DNA of 64,000 bases from Verrucomicrobia subdivision 3 bacterium UBA693 (GCA_002298785.1 DBMR01000095.1:128325-192324); one strand, 5' to 3'. Numbered from the stretch's first letter, positions 47,041-55,736 are shown. Notes: a model not told the origin generated them from the sequence alone. Program-made: numbers and translations.

Positions 47041-48486
47041 ATGAAACGCCTCATGCTTTTCATCGAGCCTACGTCGGCTCAAGTAAATGTTTTTACCCAG
47101 TTCACCCTGCCACGCCTGGGCAGTTTCATCCTCGCCGGCCTGGTGAACCGCCGTCCGGGCTGGGGCGCCCGGGTTTTCATCGAGGGCCACCAGCGCTTCC
47201 ATTTGCGGGTTTGGATTGAAAAGTATGGCCTTCCCGATGTCGTGGGCATATCGACGATCACCTCGACGGTGAAAAGGGGCTATGCGCTGGCTGACGAATG
47301 CCGCGCCCTGGGGATTCCCGTGATCCTGGGTGGTCCCCATGTCACGTTCGTCCCGGAAGAGGCGCTTGGGCACGGGGAGTTGGTAGTGCGTGGTGAAGGC
47401 GAAGGGGCGATGAACGTGCTGCTGGATCTCTGGAAGGACGGTTACCTGGAAGCGACACACGCCCACTATGCCGGTGTGCCGAACCTCTCCTGGAAGGATG
47501 CCTCCGGGTGTATCCGGCATAATGCGATGGGACCCTGGATCACCGACCTGGACGCCCTGCCGGTGCCGGATTTTACCCTGGCCGATGGGACGGCCGATTG
47601 CGTGATTGGGCGCAGGAGGACGGTGATGGTGCAGACCTCACGCGGGTGCCCGTTTGATTGCTCGTTCTGTTCGGTGACCGGCATGTTCGGCAAGAAATTT
47701 CGGTATCGATCGGTCAAATCCATCCTCGAGGAAATCCGTCGCTACAACCGGCCGGACCATTTCGTTTTCTTTTGTGACGATAACTTCACAGCCAACCCGC
47801 GGCGAGCCCGGGAACTGCTGGAGGCCATGATCGCCGAACGATTGCAGTTCCAGTGGTCGACCCAGGTCCGCACCGACGTCGGACGCGATCCCGAGCTGGT
47901 GAGCTTGATGAAACGGGCCGGTTGTCATACCGTGTTTGTTGGCTTTGAGTCGGTGAATCCCAAGAGCCTCACCGAGATGAAGAAGAACCAGAGCCTGACG
48001 GATATCCGCAAGGCCATTGGCGTGGTGCAGCAGGCCGGCATCCACATCCACGGGATGTTCGTGTTCGGCTTCGACGAAGACAACTGGGAAACGGTAGAGG
48101 CCACGGTTCGTTTCGCACGAGAACAGAAGCTAACCAGCGTGCAGTTACTCCTTTTGACTCCCCTGCCCGGGTCTGAGCTCTATCAGCGGCTTTTGGCCGA
48201 GAAACGAATCACGAGCTTTGATTGGGAACTGTACGATACGCATCACGTGGTATACCGGCCGGTGGGTTTCACCCCTTACGAACTGCAGCGTGCCCAGATA
48301 TATGGGCATACCAGATTCTATGCCCTCCTGGAAAGCTTTCGAAAACTGGTCCGCGGCAGATGGGTGGCCGCCGGGTTGTCGTTCTACGCCTGGAAAATCA
48401 ACCGGGATTGGCAGAAGGGGAACCAGGACTATTTGCGGGCGTTGGCAACCGGCTCGGGCCCATCTGGCGCCGTTAGCGTCTGTTGA
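47041..48486 (+). CDS. B12-binding-domain radical SAM protein
   Basis: A 481-residue protein. Residues 1-150 form a cobalamin-binding-like Rossmann fold (VVGISTITSTVKRGYALADE and VILGGPHVTF) without the full DxHxxG motif. The radical SAM core starts at about 195, with the 4Fe-4S motif C203-x3-C207-x2-C210 (RGCPFDCSFCS). It is followed by FFCDDNFTANPRRARELLEA and GMFVFGFDEDNWETV, typical of the BchE/HpnJ-like class. These enzymes methylate or rearrange unreactive carbons in lipids, pigments or natural products; the substrate here is unknown. It is not a sulfatase-maturating enzyme. A possible sigma54 promoter lies upstream. Confidence 0.92.
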   Translation: MKRLMLFIEPTSAQVNVFTQFTLPRLGSFILAGLVNRRPGWGARVFIEGHQRFHLRVWIEKYGLPDVVGISTITSTVKRGYALADECRALGIPVILGGPHVTFVPEEALGHGELVVRGEGEGAMNVLLDLWKDGYLEATHAHYAGVPNLSWKDASGCIRHNAMGPWITDLDALPVPDFTLADGTADCVIGRRRTVMVQTSRGCPFDCSFCSVTGMFGKKFRYRSVKSILEEIRRYNRPDHFVFFCDDNFTANPRRARELLEAMIAERLQFQWSTQVRTDVGRDPELVSLMKRAGCHTVFVGFESVNPKSLTEMKKNQSLTDIRKAIGVVQQAGIHIHGMFVFGFDEDNWETVEATVRFAREQKLTSVQLLLLTPLPGSELYQRLLAEKRITSFDWELYDTHHVVYRPVGFTPYELQRAQIYGHTRFYALLESFRKLVRGRWVAAGLSFYAWKINRDWQKGNQDYLRALATGSGPSGAVSVC

Positions 48487-48562
48487 CCTATCAGTGCCGC
48501 GCTGCCTCCGGCACAAAGATCGGGGCACACCGGGGCGGCTGTGCGTTCTTCCCGGTTCCTCA

Positions 48563-48736
48563 TCACGAGGATGTTTGCTCGTCTCCGGAAATCTGCGCGA
48601 ACCGGCGTCTTGGCGTTCGGGCGGTGGTCCGAGGACCTTTGCCCTCGTTCTCCGGGAAGTGCTTCTCCCATTCGGTCCCGAACTTCGTAAGCTCGCGTAT
48701 GGTTTTGGCGATCTCTTTCAATAGTCGGTTTTTCAT
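48563..48736 (-). CDS. 57-residue basic hypothetical protein
   Basis: A short gene with an ATG start and a good ribosome site (AGGA seven bases before ATG). The N-terminal half is an amphipathic helix (MKNRLLKEIAKTIRELTKFG), followed by TEWEKHFPEN and a basic tail rich in Arg and Thr. The composition is strongly protein-like and unlike a random frame. I do not recognise a family. It lies between two transcription units, on the strand opposite the radical SAM gene. Confidence 0.55.
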   Translation of the reverse strand: MKNRLLKEIAKTIRELTKFGTEWEKHFPENEGKGPRTTARTPRRRFAQISGDEQTSS

Positions 48737-48781
48737 TGGTTTTCCTGGTTGGTTATGATGGCGCTGAGTTGCAGTGAGCTT

Positions 48782-49147
48782 TTATGTTCCTGCAGGCACA
48801 GATTGGGGCCCCCAATTCCGGGCGATGAACCATTGAGGGGGCCGGACATCGATTCCAGCCGGGTCAAAAAGCTCCCCTAGAACGCTTAAGCTAAGAATCT
48901 GATCGGGCAGCAGGCTTAGGATGTGGGAGCCATTGTTGCTCGTGTAGTCCCACAGCGAATACCGATTTACTCCGTCCGGATTTTCGGTTCGGGGACCATA
49001 ATCCATCGGAGCGCAGACCAGATCGATCACTCCGCTGTCGGCTGTGCTATAGAACCGTAAACTGACTTTTTTCCTCTCCGGGATGGCTTCGATAAACCCT
49101 TTGTGATTTGCGATCATAATTTTGGTGTAATGGTTTCCCAAGTTCAC
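48782..49147 (-). CDS. Conserved hypothetical protein
   Basis: A 121-residue soluble protein. The GTG at 49147 follows a GGGAG ribosome site; a later ATG (49117) is weaker. Recognisable stretches are IPERKKVSLRFYSTADSG, CAPMDYGPRTENPDG, YSLWDYTSNNGSHILSLLP and LFDPAGIDVRPP. This pattern recurs in small proteins of unknown function in diverse bacteria; its strands and the WDY motif look like a WYL/SH3-like beta barrel, but that is only an impression. No operon partner is apparent. Confidence 0.7.
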   Translation of the reverse strand: MNLGNHYTKIMIANHKGFIEAIPERKKVSLRFYSTADSGVIDLVCAPMDYGPRTENPDGVNRYSLWDYTSNNGSHILSLLPDQILSLSVLGELFDPAGIDVRPPQWFIARNWGPQSVPAGT

Positions 49148-49672
49148 CTTACTCCCTAGCTAATGGCTGGCCAAGTCCACGCCCGGGGCTCTAACTTCTT
49201 CAATCCACGCTGATTAAAGTGCTTTAACCCTGGCCTCGGCCAAATTTGGGAAGGTTAGAGCATTGCATCCTGCACGACTGCCGCCTCCGCACCGTGCATT
49301 TCACACCGCACGGCGCAGGCCCGAATGGGCTCCCTGGTAATCTTCGGATCGATCTTCTGCCGCCCCCCGGTTCCCAGAAACCAACTGGAGTGTCCGTTGC
49401 TGGCTTGGCAGTTGCAGACTTCTCTGGTGCGACCACGACGAGTTGAGTTTCCAGCCGGAGCCGTCCTGGTGCGGCGGTGGCACTGTAAACGCTAAGTGGT
49501 AACCGAAGCATTCGGCGCCGCCGGGAGAGTGTTTCAACCATCGTCACGTTAGCCAACGCGGTGGAAATGAAAACGACCCGGGAGATCGCCGATGACGTGG
49601 TAAAGCAAATTTAGCGAACGATTCTCTAATTTCGGCAAACAAACAAGCAAGTTGAAAAAGAAAAACAAGATC
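49148..49672. other. 525-bp region without a supported gene
   Basis: I see no open frame with protein-like composition on either strand. The last 60 bp before 49673 are A-rich (AAGTTGAAAAAGAAAAAC) and probably contain the leader of the small stress-type genes that follow. Confidence 0.4.
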
Positions 49673-49783
49673 ATGATAAAAATATCTGTAAACCCGCGTG
49701 ACACCTTAATCCTGGCAGTGGCGGGCGCCCTGCTCTTGGCGACCGTGCCGCTGCGCGCGTCCGAGACGGACGACCGCAATTAG
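49673..49783 (+). pseudogene. Truncated BON-domain protein gene (signal peptide only)
   Basis: A 36-codon frame encodes a signal peptide (LILAVAGALLLATVPLRAS) followed by ETDDRN and two in-phase stops (TAG TAG). The ending ASETDDR is the usual junction between the signal peptide and the BON domain in exported verrucomicrobial BON (OsmY-like) proteins, which normally continue with about 70-100 more residues. None of that domain is found downstream in any frame, so the gene seems to have been cut by a deletion. Translation of a short secreted peptide remains possible. Confidence 0.5.
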
Positions 49784-49878
49784 TAGGCCGCTGAAATCAA
49801 ACGGATACCGCTTTGCCCGCGGGCGCCGAAGCGCGCCAGCCGCGCAGCGGCTTCAAAACCAAAGGAAAGACAAAATAT

Positions 49879-50019
49879 ATGGTATACACAATCGCAGTAG
49901 TTCTAATCATTCTGTGGCTGCTCGGTCTCGTGACCAGCTACACCATGGGCGGGGTGATCCATGTCCTGCTGGTGGTGGCACTGGTAATGGTGTTGCTCAA
50001 CTTCCTGGGAAGGCGCTGA
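49879..50019 (+). CDS. Lmo0937-family small membrane protein
   Basis: A 46-residue protein of two hydrophobic helices: MVYTIAVVLIILWLLGLVTS and VIHVLLVVALVMVLLNFL, ending GRR. The sequence IILWLLGLVTSYTMGGVIH is the signature of the Lmo0937 (DUF5670) family, which is widespread, tiny and of unknown function but often found among stress-response genes. The ATG at 49879 is chosen by alignment with the family; an AGGA lies 11 nt upstream. Next to it is a DUF3185 gene. Confidence 0.85.
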   Translation: MVYTIAVVLIILWLLGLVTSYTMGGVIHVLLVVALVMVLLNFLGRR

Positions 50020-50097
50020 AGCGCCTGACGAAACATCCAAGCAGGAAAGCGAACCAAACTTCGCGACTGCAATTAACCAACTTAACCAAGAGTTATT

Positions 50098-50304
50098 ATG
50101 AACAAAGTCATTTCTCTAGTGCTGGTCGTGGGCGGGGCGGTCCTCATCGTGATTGGGATTAACGCCACCAACTCTTTCAGTTCGGACGTTTCGCGATTCT
50201 TTACAGGATCGCCCACGGATAAAGCCGTCTGGATGCTCGTTGGCGGCATTATCGCCGCAGTGGCCGGGCTGGCGACGCTATTACTGAGCCCGAAGCGAAG
50301 TTGA
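50098..50304 (+). CDS. DUF3185-family small membrane protein
   Basis: A 68-residue protein with two hydrophobic helices flanking the family signature SRFFTGSPTDKAVWMLVGG. The N-terminus (VISLVLVVGGAVLIVIGINA) and the GSPTDK motif match DUF3185 over its whole length. Function is unknown. DUF3185 genes are often neighbours of BON, CsbD-type and entericidin genes, all linked to envelope or osmotic stress, which is the context here. Confidence 0.87.
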   Translation: MNKVISLVLVVGGAVLIVIGINATNSFSSDVSRFFTGSPTDKAVWMLVGGIIAAVAGLATLLLSPKRS

Positions 50305-50458
50305 ACCAGGCTGACAGTTTGCGCTGGCCAGGCCGTGAAAGATCTTGCCCGGGCCTGCCGACGCAGACGAGCCTGAATTCGCAGAGGTGGCGGGCAAGGG
50401 AGTTCCGGTTACCTTGCCCCGTTTTATCGCCGGTCATAGGGAGGCCGTAGGCCAGGGT

Positions 50459-53400
50459 GTGAATTCGACGGAAAGTCCGATTCGCGTGAAATTGTTTAAA
50501 TTGCAGTCAATCTCGCCCCGACTCAAAAAGCTGGCAGTGTGGACGGCTGCCTTGCTTTTTCTATACACGGTGCTTGGCTTTCTTCTTTTGCCGCCCCTGG
50601 TGCGAGCCATCGCAGTGAAGGAGTTGTCAAAATACCTCGGTCGGCCGGTTTCGATTCAGGCATTGCGGTTGAACCCCTACAAGCTCTCCGCCAGCATCCG
50701 GGGTCTCCTAATTAAGGACCTGGACGGGGCGCCGATGCTTTCCTGGGACGAGGCCCAGGTGAACTTTCAACTCGCCTCCCTGTTTACCCATGCCTGGATT
50801 TTCAAGGAGGTCGACCTCTCGCAGCCGTTCCTGTGCGTGCAGGTGAACAAGGACTACCGGCTCACCTTCTCGGACATCGTGGATAAGCTTTCCCAGACTG
50901 CTGCCTTGAGCTTTGGTAAAACCGGCAAGCCCCGTCCCTGGAGAATAAGCCGGCTGCACCTGAGCGCCGGAAAGGTCACTTTCACCGATCTGACACCCCG
51001 GATGCCATTTCATAGAACCGCAGGGCAGCTGGAGATCACGGTCACTAATTTTCAAACCGACTCCGACCAGCAGAATACTTTTGCGCTTTCCGGAATTTCG
51101 GCTGGGGGTGAGAGAATCGCGTGGCACGGTTCGTTTTCTCTGGCTCCGCTGCGGTCCCAGGGAGAGATTTCACTCGACGGTTTCGCCCTGACCACCTACG
51201 CGCCGCTCTACCAGGATTTGTTCCGCTTTGAAATCAAAAGCGGCGTCATCGACCTTCATTCGAGCTACCGCTATGAAAATAGTGCAGCGGCCCAGCTACT
51301 GGCTGTGACCAATACCACCCTGGGTCTCAAGTCGTTTCAAATGGTGGAAAAGGACACCGGGCAGGCGGCGGCGGAGATTTCCAACCTGGCCCTTAACGGA
51401 GGCAGTTTGGATGCAATGACCCTCCAGGCTGAGGCGGACCGGATGGCCGTGACCGGCGGGCGGTTCGTCCTGCGGCGCAATAAGGATACGTCGGTCAATG
51501 TCCTCGAATTATTGAGACCGGCCGACACCGCGCCGCCGGTGCCGGGCGGGATTTTGCTGTTGCTCCGCGCGGTCACCAATCTGTTTGCGATGTTGCTTAA
51601 CACGACCAACCTTTCTAACGGCACCATCTGCGACCTCGATTTTACGAACTGCGCTCTGCATCTGGAAGACCTGGTGAATTCAGCCCCGGTTCGGCTCGAC
51701 CTGGAAGGCATCGCGATCCACGGGAGGAATATCTCCAACCGCACCGGGACCAACATGACCGCCGAAGTCTCCCTGCTCTGGGACACCAATGGCATCGTCC
51801 GCGCCGGCATCCAGGCGGGACTTTCACCGCCCTCAGCTGAGGTGAAACTAGAGATTGAAAATTTGAATCTACGTCCTTTGTCCCCGTATCTGGAGCCGCA
51901 CCTGGACCTTTTCGTGCTGGGAAGCAAGCTGGGCCTGAGCGGCACGGTCCGATTGCGTAACACCAGGGAGGAGTTGCCGGAGGTTCGCTTCCTGGGAAAC
52001 GCCCGACTCGACGAGTTCTCCACTGCGTCGGGCAATGCCAAAGAAGGGTTGCTCCAATGGAATTCGTTGCGGCTGTCTGGCATTGAAGCCCATCTCAATC
52101 CCCCGTACGTCTCGGTGGTGCAGGCGACGTTGGCGGATGTGTTTGGACGGCTGCTCATCGAGACGAACCGAACGCTCAACCTCACAAGCGTGTGGCGCCG
52201 GGGCGGCACCAACGTGGTAGCCGCGCTGCCAGCGACGAACGCAGCGGCGCCGTGGCCGAAGGTTTCCCTGGCCTTGGTCGTGGTTACCAATGCGAACGTG
52301 CAGTTCATCGACCATTCGATTTGGCCAAACGTGAACATTACCCTCGAGCATCTCAACGGCACCCTGTCCGACCTCTCCTCCGATGCCCCGCAGCAAGGTG
52401 ACCTCCACCTCGAGGGAATCGTGGACTACACCGCGCGGGCCGAGGTTACCGGAAAAATTAACCCGTGGAATTCGAAGCAGCCGCTGAATTTGAAAATTTC
52501 TCTGCAAAGCATGAACCTGTTGCCAGGGGACCCCTATGCGAGCAAGTATCTTGGCTACCGGTTGACGAAAGGCAAACTCAGCGCGCAGCTCAGTTACGAG
52601 GTCACCGAACGAAAACTAAAGTCGGAGAACCACCTTACGATCGACCAGCTTACACTCGGCCAAAAAGTGGAGAGTCCCGATGCCACCGGGCTGCCGGTGC
52701 GGCTGGCCATCGCCATCCTGAAAGACCGCGACGGGAGGATGGTGCTGGACGTGCCGGTTAACGGCACCTTCGACGATCCGCAATTCAACCTGGGCCAAGT
52801 GGTTTATCAGGCCCTCAAAACGGTGCTGACCAGGATCGTCACTTCACCGTTCTCAGCCTTGAGCGCGCTCTTCGGAGGCAAAGGTGAGGAACTCAGCTTC
52901 CTGGAGTTCCAGCCAGGCTCGACGAACCTCTCGCTGACCGCCATCGCGAAGCTGGACGTTGTGGCCAATGGTCTCTATGAGCATCCGGCCTTACAGTTGG
53001 AGATCGAAGGCAGCGCCGACCCGCTGACCGACCTCGCGGCCCTGCGCCACCTGGAGCTGAACCGGTCATTGCTGGCGCCCAAGTGGAATGCCGGCCTGAC
53101 CCTGTCACTTGCTGAAACCAGCGCCGAGGCCCCCGCGGCAACCCTGCCTGCACGGAGTTCCAGGAAAGCGTTCTCTTTTGAGAAAGGCTCGTCCGCCATC
53201 AGGAAACCAGCGATCGGCTCGTCCCGGTTGGCACCTCAAACGACCGTCGATGAAAGCCCGTTCCTCCAAAATACCACGAGGGCTTATGCCGATGACAAAG
53301 GCGCCACGGCCCTGATGCTGATTTTCGCGCCGGTATGGGTCGCGACAGGATCGGACTTGGATCCTGAGCCGTTGGAAAGTGAACAAGTCGCCGCTGAGGC

Positions 53401-53542
53401 GCTGCGAACCCTGGCGACTGATCGGGCGCGGAACATAAGAGCCTACTTGCTGGAGACCGGAAAGGTAGAGTCGCAGAGAATCACGGAGTCCCACCAAGGC
53501 TCGAGTTCCAAAGGCAGTCGCGTGTATCTGCGGCTGCAATGA
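50459..53542 (+). CDS. DUF748 (AsmA-like) envelope protein
   Basis: A 1027-residue protein counted from the GTG at 50459; a GTG at 50489 is possible, and a longer frame from 50345 looks non-coding. One N-terminal membrane anchor (VWTAALLFLYTVLGFLLLPP) is followed by a long periplasmic beta-rich region. DUF748 signatures include VSIQALRLNPYKLSASIRG, SWDEAQVNFQLASLF and DLSQPFLCVQVNKDYRL near the N-terminus, and YASKYLGYRLTKGKLSAQLS, YEVTERKLKSENHLTIDQLT and LPVRLAIAILKDRDGRMVL in the last third. AsmA-like proteins are thought to bridge the membranes and move phospholipids. It is far larger than its neighbours, among which small envelope-stress-type genes predominate. Confidence 0.88.
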   Translation: MNSTESPIRVKLFKLQSISPRLKKLAVWTAALLFLYTVLGFLLLPPLVRAIAVKELSKYLGRPVSIQALRLNPYKLSASIRGLLIKDLDGAPMLSWDEAQVNFQLASLFTHAWIFKEVDLSQPFLCVQVNKDYRLTFSDIVDKLSQTAALSFGKTGKPRPWRISRLHLSAGKVTFTDLTPRMPFHRTAGQLEITVTNFQTDSDQQNTFALSGISAGGERIAWHGSFSLAPLRSQGEISLDGFALTTYAPLYQDLFRFEIKSGVIDLHSSYRYENSAAAQLLAVTNTTLGLKSFQMVEKDTGQAAAEISNLALNGGSLDAMTLQAEADRMAVTGGRFVLRRNKDTSVNVLELLRPADTAPPVPGGILLLLRAVTNLFAMLLNTTNLSNGTICDLDFTNCALHLEDLVNSAPVRLDLEGIAIHGRNISNRTGTNMTAEVSLLWDTNGIVRAGIQAGLSPPSAEVKLEIENLNLRPLSPYLEPHLDLFVLGSKLGLSGTVRLRNTREELPEVRFLGNARLDEFSTASGNAKEGLLQWNSLRLSGIEAHLNPPYVSVVQATLADVFGRLLIETNRTLNLTSVWRRGGTNVVAALPATNAAAPWPKVSLALVVVTNANVQFIDHSIWPNVNITLEHLNGTLSDLSSDAPQQGDLHLEGIVDYTARAEVTGKINPWNSKQPLNLKISLQSMNLLPGDPYASKYLGYRLTKGKLSAQLSYEVTERKLKSENHLTIDQLTLGQKVESPDATGLPVRLAIAILKDRDGRMVLDVPVNGTFDDPQFNLGQVVYQALKTVLTRIVTSPFSALSALFGGKGEELSFLEFQPGSTNLSLTAIAKLDVVANGLYEHPALQLEIEGSADPLTDLAALRHLELNRSLLAPKWNAGLTLSLAETSAEAPAATLPARSSRKAFSFEKGSSAIRKPAIGSSRLAPQTTVDESPFLQNTTRAYADDKGATALMLIFAPVWVATGSDLDPEPLESEQVAAEALRTLATDRARNIRAYLLETGKVESQRITESHQGSSSKGSRVYLRLQ

Positions 53543-53557
53543 AGGGCAGAGTCTCGC

Positions 53558-53734
53558 TCATCTTCCCCGGTACTTCGACGGGTTGCGTATCCGGTCGAGC
53601 CGTTCGGTTTCACACTGTTCCTGCGCGAGCAGCCGTCGCTTTTGCTGCAGGGCGACCGCGACCGTTTGAGGCAGGTGCCAGGCTTGTTTGGCCAGATTAG
53701 CGATGGTCCGGTAGATCAGTTCAAGAATATGCAT
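53558..53734 (-). CDS. Small conserved hypothetical protein ending in DRIRNPSKYRGR
   Basis: A 58-residue protein. Positively charged and amphipathic, with HLPQTVAVALQQKRRLLAQE followed by the C-terminal RLDRIRNPSKYRGR. That ending is, to my recollection, shared by short verrucomicrobial proteins near stress genes. The ATG at 53734 gives the conserved-looking length; the frame extends 40 codons upstream without protein-like content. A GGAG lies 12 nt upstream. Function unknown. Confidence 0.55.
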   Translation of the reverse strand: MHILELIYRTIANLAKQAWHLPQTVAVALQQKRRLLAQEQCETERLDRIRNPSKYRGR

Positions 53735-54203
53735 ACTTTGTGGTTGCTCCAGGGCATCCCGGGCAATTCGCTGGAGCCTGCCATGGAGAGGCGAATGGAG
53801 TGGCGCCGGTCGGCCTTGGGCATGGTGATCGGTGGCCTTTCCCCAGAGGCCCAAACGAGGATCTGGCCCAGCTCCGTGGTTGGATCGACGCGTTCCATGT
53901 TATTCAGTTCAGCTTGAAGTGTGCCGCCAGGGCTTCCTTCGCGGGTACGTTGTCCTGCAACGCATCACGGATTCCAAAAGGTCGAGGGTGTGTCTTCCGG
54001 GCAATGCCGTTTGGGCAAATTGCATGACGAGCGAAACCGATGCCGAGCAATTTGCACGATTCCCTCCTGCCCAAGGCCGCCATGGCACGGTGCCGCCAAC
54101 GAGCAGGTGGCTAGGGGGCAACAACTTGAGTCCGCCTCCAGAAAAGCGGTCCTTCAATTGCTAAGTCTATTGGCAGATTGGTAAACGCAAAAACGAGATA
54201 AAT
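53735..54203. other. 469-bp region without a supported gene
   Basis: Overlapping short frames occur on both strands, but none has a ribosome site or protein-like composition. It must contain the promoters of the 58-residue gene (minus strand) and the entericidin gene (plus strand). Confidence 0.35.
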
Positions 54204-54347
54204 ATGAGCACTTTCATTAAACGCATTGTGGTTGTGGTATTCGTCACCGCTCTTTTGGTCATTGTCGGGTTCGGTTGCAATACGGCCCACGGCTTTGGGA
54301 AAGACGTTGAAAAGGCCGGCGAAGGCATTCAAAACGGCACCAAGTGA
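54204..54347 (+). CDS. Entericidin A/B-family lipoprotein
   Basis: A 47-residue protein. The signal peptide ends in a lipobox (VGFGC), and the mature part has the family motif NTAHGFGKDVEKAGEGIQNG, matching the TxxGxGxDVxxAGxxI pattern of entericidins. In E. coli these tiny lipoproteins form an antidote/toxin pair induced by stress through sigma-S; elsewhere they are usually single genes, as here. It lies within a cluster of small envelope-stress-type genes. Confidence 0.85.
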   Translation: MSTFIKRIVVVVFVTALLVIVGFGCNTAHGFGKDVEKAGEGIQNGTK

Positions 54348-54799
54348 GGATGTCATCCGCTTTAGCGGGCAGGACAGGGGCAGCTATAAAGGGGTGACCT
54401 GGAGAGGTCCCCTCAACTTCATAACGTCGAAGGCAGGTCTGCTGAGTCGTGCCGACGATCGCTACCATCCAACCTGGATCTGGACTGGGTCAACCGGTTC
54501 GAGTCGGCGCTATTAGGGCAATCGCCCGAAGGGGCGACCTGGACTGACATTGATCGCAACGGGAGAATCCCGGTGCGTTATCCCTCGCCGGAGCAATGGA
54601 TCGTCCGACCTTTTCCAGAAACGTCACTTTTGAAAACCCTATTCACCCAGGATCACGGCGTGGTGCAGGCGATCTGTCTGGACGGAACTCCCGTTTAGCT
54701 GCGTTCGCTGCCGTGCACAGCCAGCTCGTCCCCGAGGACGTGGTCACCATTCTTGGCAGCATCCCGAAGCAGGTGCGATTAGCCGAAGCCGACCGCCGC

Positions 54800-54832
54800 C
54801 TGACCGGGAACCTGACCGGGAACCTGACCGGG
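54800..54832 (+). repeat. 12-bp tandem repeat, 2.75 copies
   Basis: CTGACCGGGAAC occurs at 54800-54811 and 54812-54823, then a partial CTGACCGGG at 54824-54832. In the overlapping frame it encodes repeated LTGN. The copies are identical, implying recent slippage. Confidence 0.85.
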
Positions 54833-54898
54833 TTGGGAATTGCCGCCGGAATTGCTTTCATGCTTGGCTGCCTGGGAAAAACTGTTTTTAGGTAAACT

Positions 54899-54943
54899 GT
54901 GCAAAGTGCATAATCCCGGCGATAAAAGTCGGGCAACTTGCAC
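54899..54943 (+). terminator. Two-part stem-loop
   Basis: Outer arms GTGCAA (54899-54904) and TTGCAC (54938-54943) enclose an inner stem CCCGGC (54915-54920) / GTCGGG (54928-54933) with one G-T pair and a GATAAAA loop. It begins 3 nt after the last stop in this region and may be a terminator or a leader structure of the zinc-ribbon gene. Confidence 0.35.
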
Positions 54944-55060
54944 GTTTCTTCCAAGCCGTTGGCCGGACCTGAGAGGCAGCTTCAATTCGTAAGCCTTTGC
55001 ACCCCATTCCGTTGGCTTTTAAAATATAGCGGCGGCACTTTACCTGCTCCTGGTTGAATT

Positions 55061-55252
55061 ATGTTTGCGAAAAAATGCCCGAGTTGTGGCGTCAGGCTTG
55101 GTAATTTTCTCTATGCTGACGCGTGCCCACACTGCCATGAAGTCCTAAAGTGCAATCTCCCGATGCAGGGGACGTTCCACGCAAAGGTCGCCAAGGCGAA
55201 ATCCTGGCCGGTTCGCGTCTTCTTCAGCATCAGAGACCTGGTGGAGGCTTGA
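55061..55252 (+). CDS. Small zinc-ribbon protein
   Basis: A 63-residue protein with two CxxC knuckles (CPSC at residues 7-10 and CPHC at 22-25) around GVRLGNFLYADA, a rubredoxin-like zinc ribbon. A basic, Ala-rich middle leads to SWPVRVFFSIRDLVEA, a probable amphipathic helix. The protein type seems common in Verrucomicrobiota; function unknown. Zinc ribbons of this size usually bind nucleic acid or partner proteins. Confidence 0.75.
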   Translation: MFAKKCPSCGVRLGNFLYADACPHCHEVLKCNLPMQGTFHAKVAKAKSWPVRVFFSIRDLVEA

Positions 55253-55366
55253 GGCGAACAGGAAAAGAGCCAGGAGATGTTTGAAGCGGTTCGTATCATC
55301 GACTTGGACCTTGCCTGGCCCAACCGTTCTTTAGGTGTTTGCAGGGCCTCCCATAAAGGGGCATTC

Positions 55367-55492
55367 ATGGGCGACAAGTCCCCAAAATCACTGACCAAGC
55401 ACGCATCGCAAAAACAGACCAAGGCTAATGACGTCAAGCAGAAGCAGCAACAAGCCGTCGCGGCAAAACAGGCGGCTTTGAAGAAGAAATAA
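55367..55492 (+). CDS. MGDKSPK-type small basic protein
   Basis: A 41-residue Lys/Gln/Ala-rich protein beginning MGDKSPKSLTKHASQKQ and ending AALKKK. Short proteins with this MGDKSPK start are common in many bacteria and are unannotated. The composition suggests intrinsic disorder and nucleic-acid binding. An AAAGGGG ribosome site lies about 6 nt before the ATG, and the start is fixed by the conserved N-terminus. Longer in-frame starts upstream are rejected. Confidence 0.75.
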   Translation: MGDKSPKSLTKHASQKQTKANDVKQKQQQAVAAKQAALKKK

Positions 55493-55736
55493 GTCGCCGG
55501 TACGTTCCAATCTGCATGCCGGTAACGGAACAACCAAAGTCCTTTACCGGCAGGGGTTGCTCGCTTGCAGGCAGGCAGTGTTGATCGTGTTTCGCAGAGC
55601 GACGACCGTGGCAACTATCCACTGCCGCGCTGGCTTTTGATTAATAGCTGCGCTGTGGCGTGGATAATCTCCTGCATTTGATACGCCAGGTCTCCGCTCC
55701 GGAAATAGTCGCCGTGTGCTTCCGCTCCAAATTGGA

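Larger units (their letters stand above)
54348..55060. other. 713-bp region with decayed coding sequence and repeats
   Basis: A frame from about 54393 to a TAG at 54696-54698 reads like a real protein (for example DWVNRFESALLGQSPEGATW and QWIVRPFPETSLLKTLF) but has no start codon after an upstream TAA. A second frame (54596-54895) overlaps it and ends in a hydrophobic helix preceded by HSQLVPEDVVTILGSIPK, faintly like DUF2267. Neither can be called a gene; together they suggest remnants of small stress-type genes. Confidence 0.35.

Noticed and set aside
54596..54895. A 99-codon frame with a C-terminal hydrophobic helix
   Set aside because: No ribosome site, a random-looking N-terminus overlapping another protein-like frame, and only a faint DUF2267 resemblance. 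Kept as a possible remnant, not a gene.
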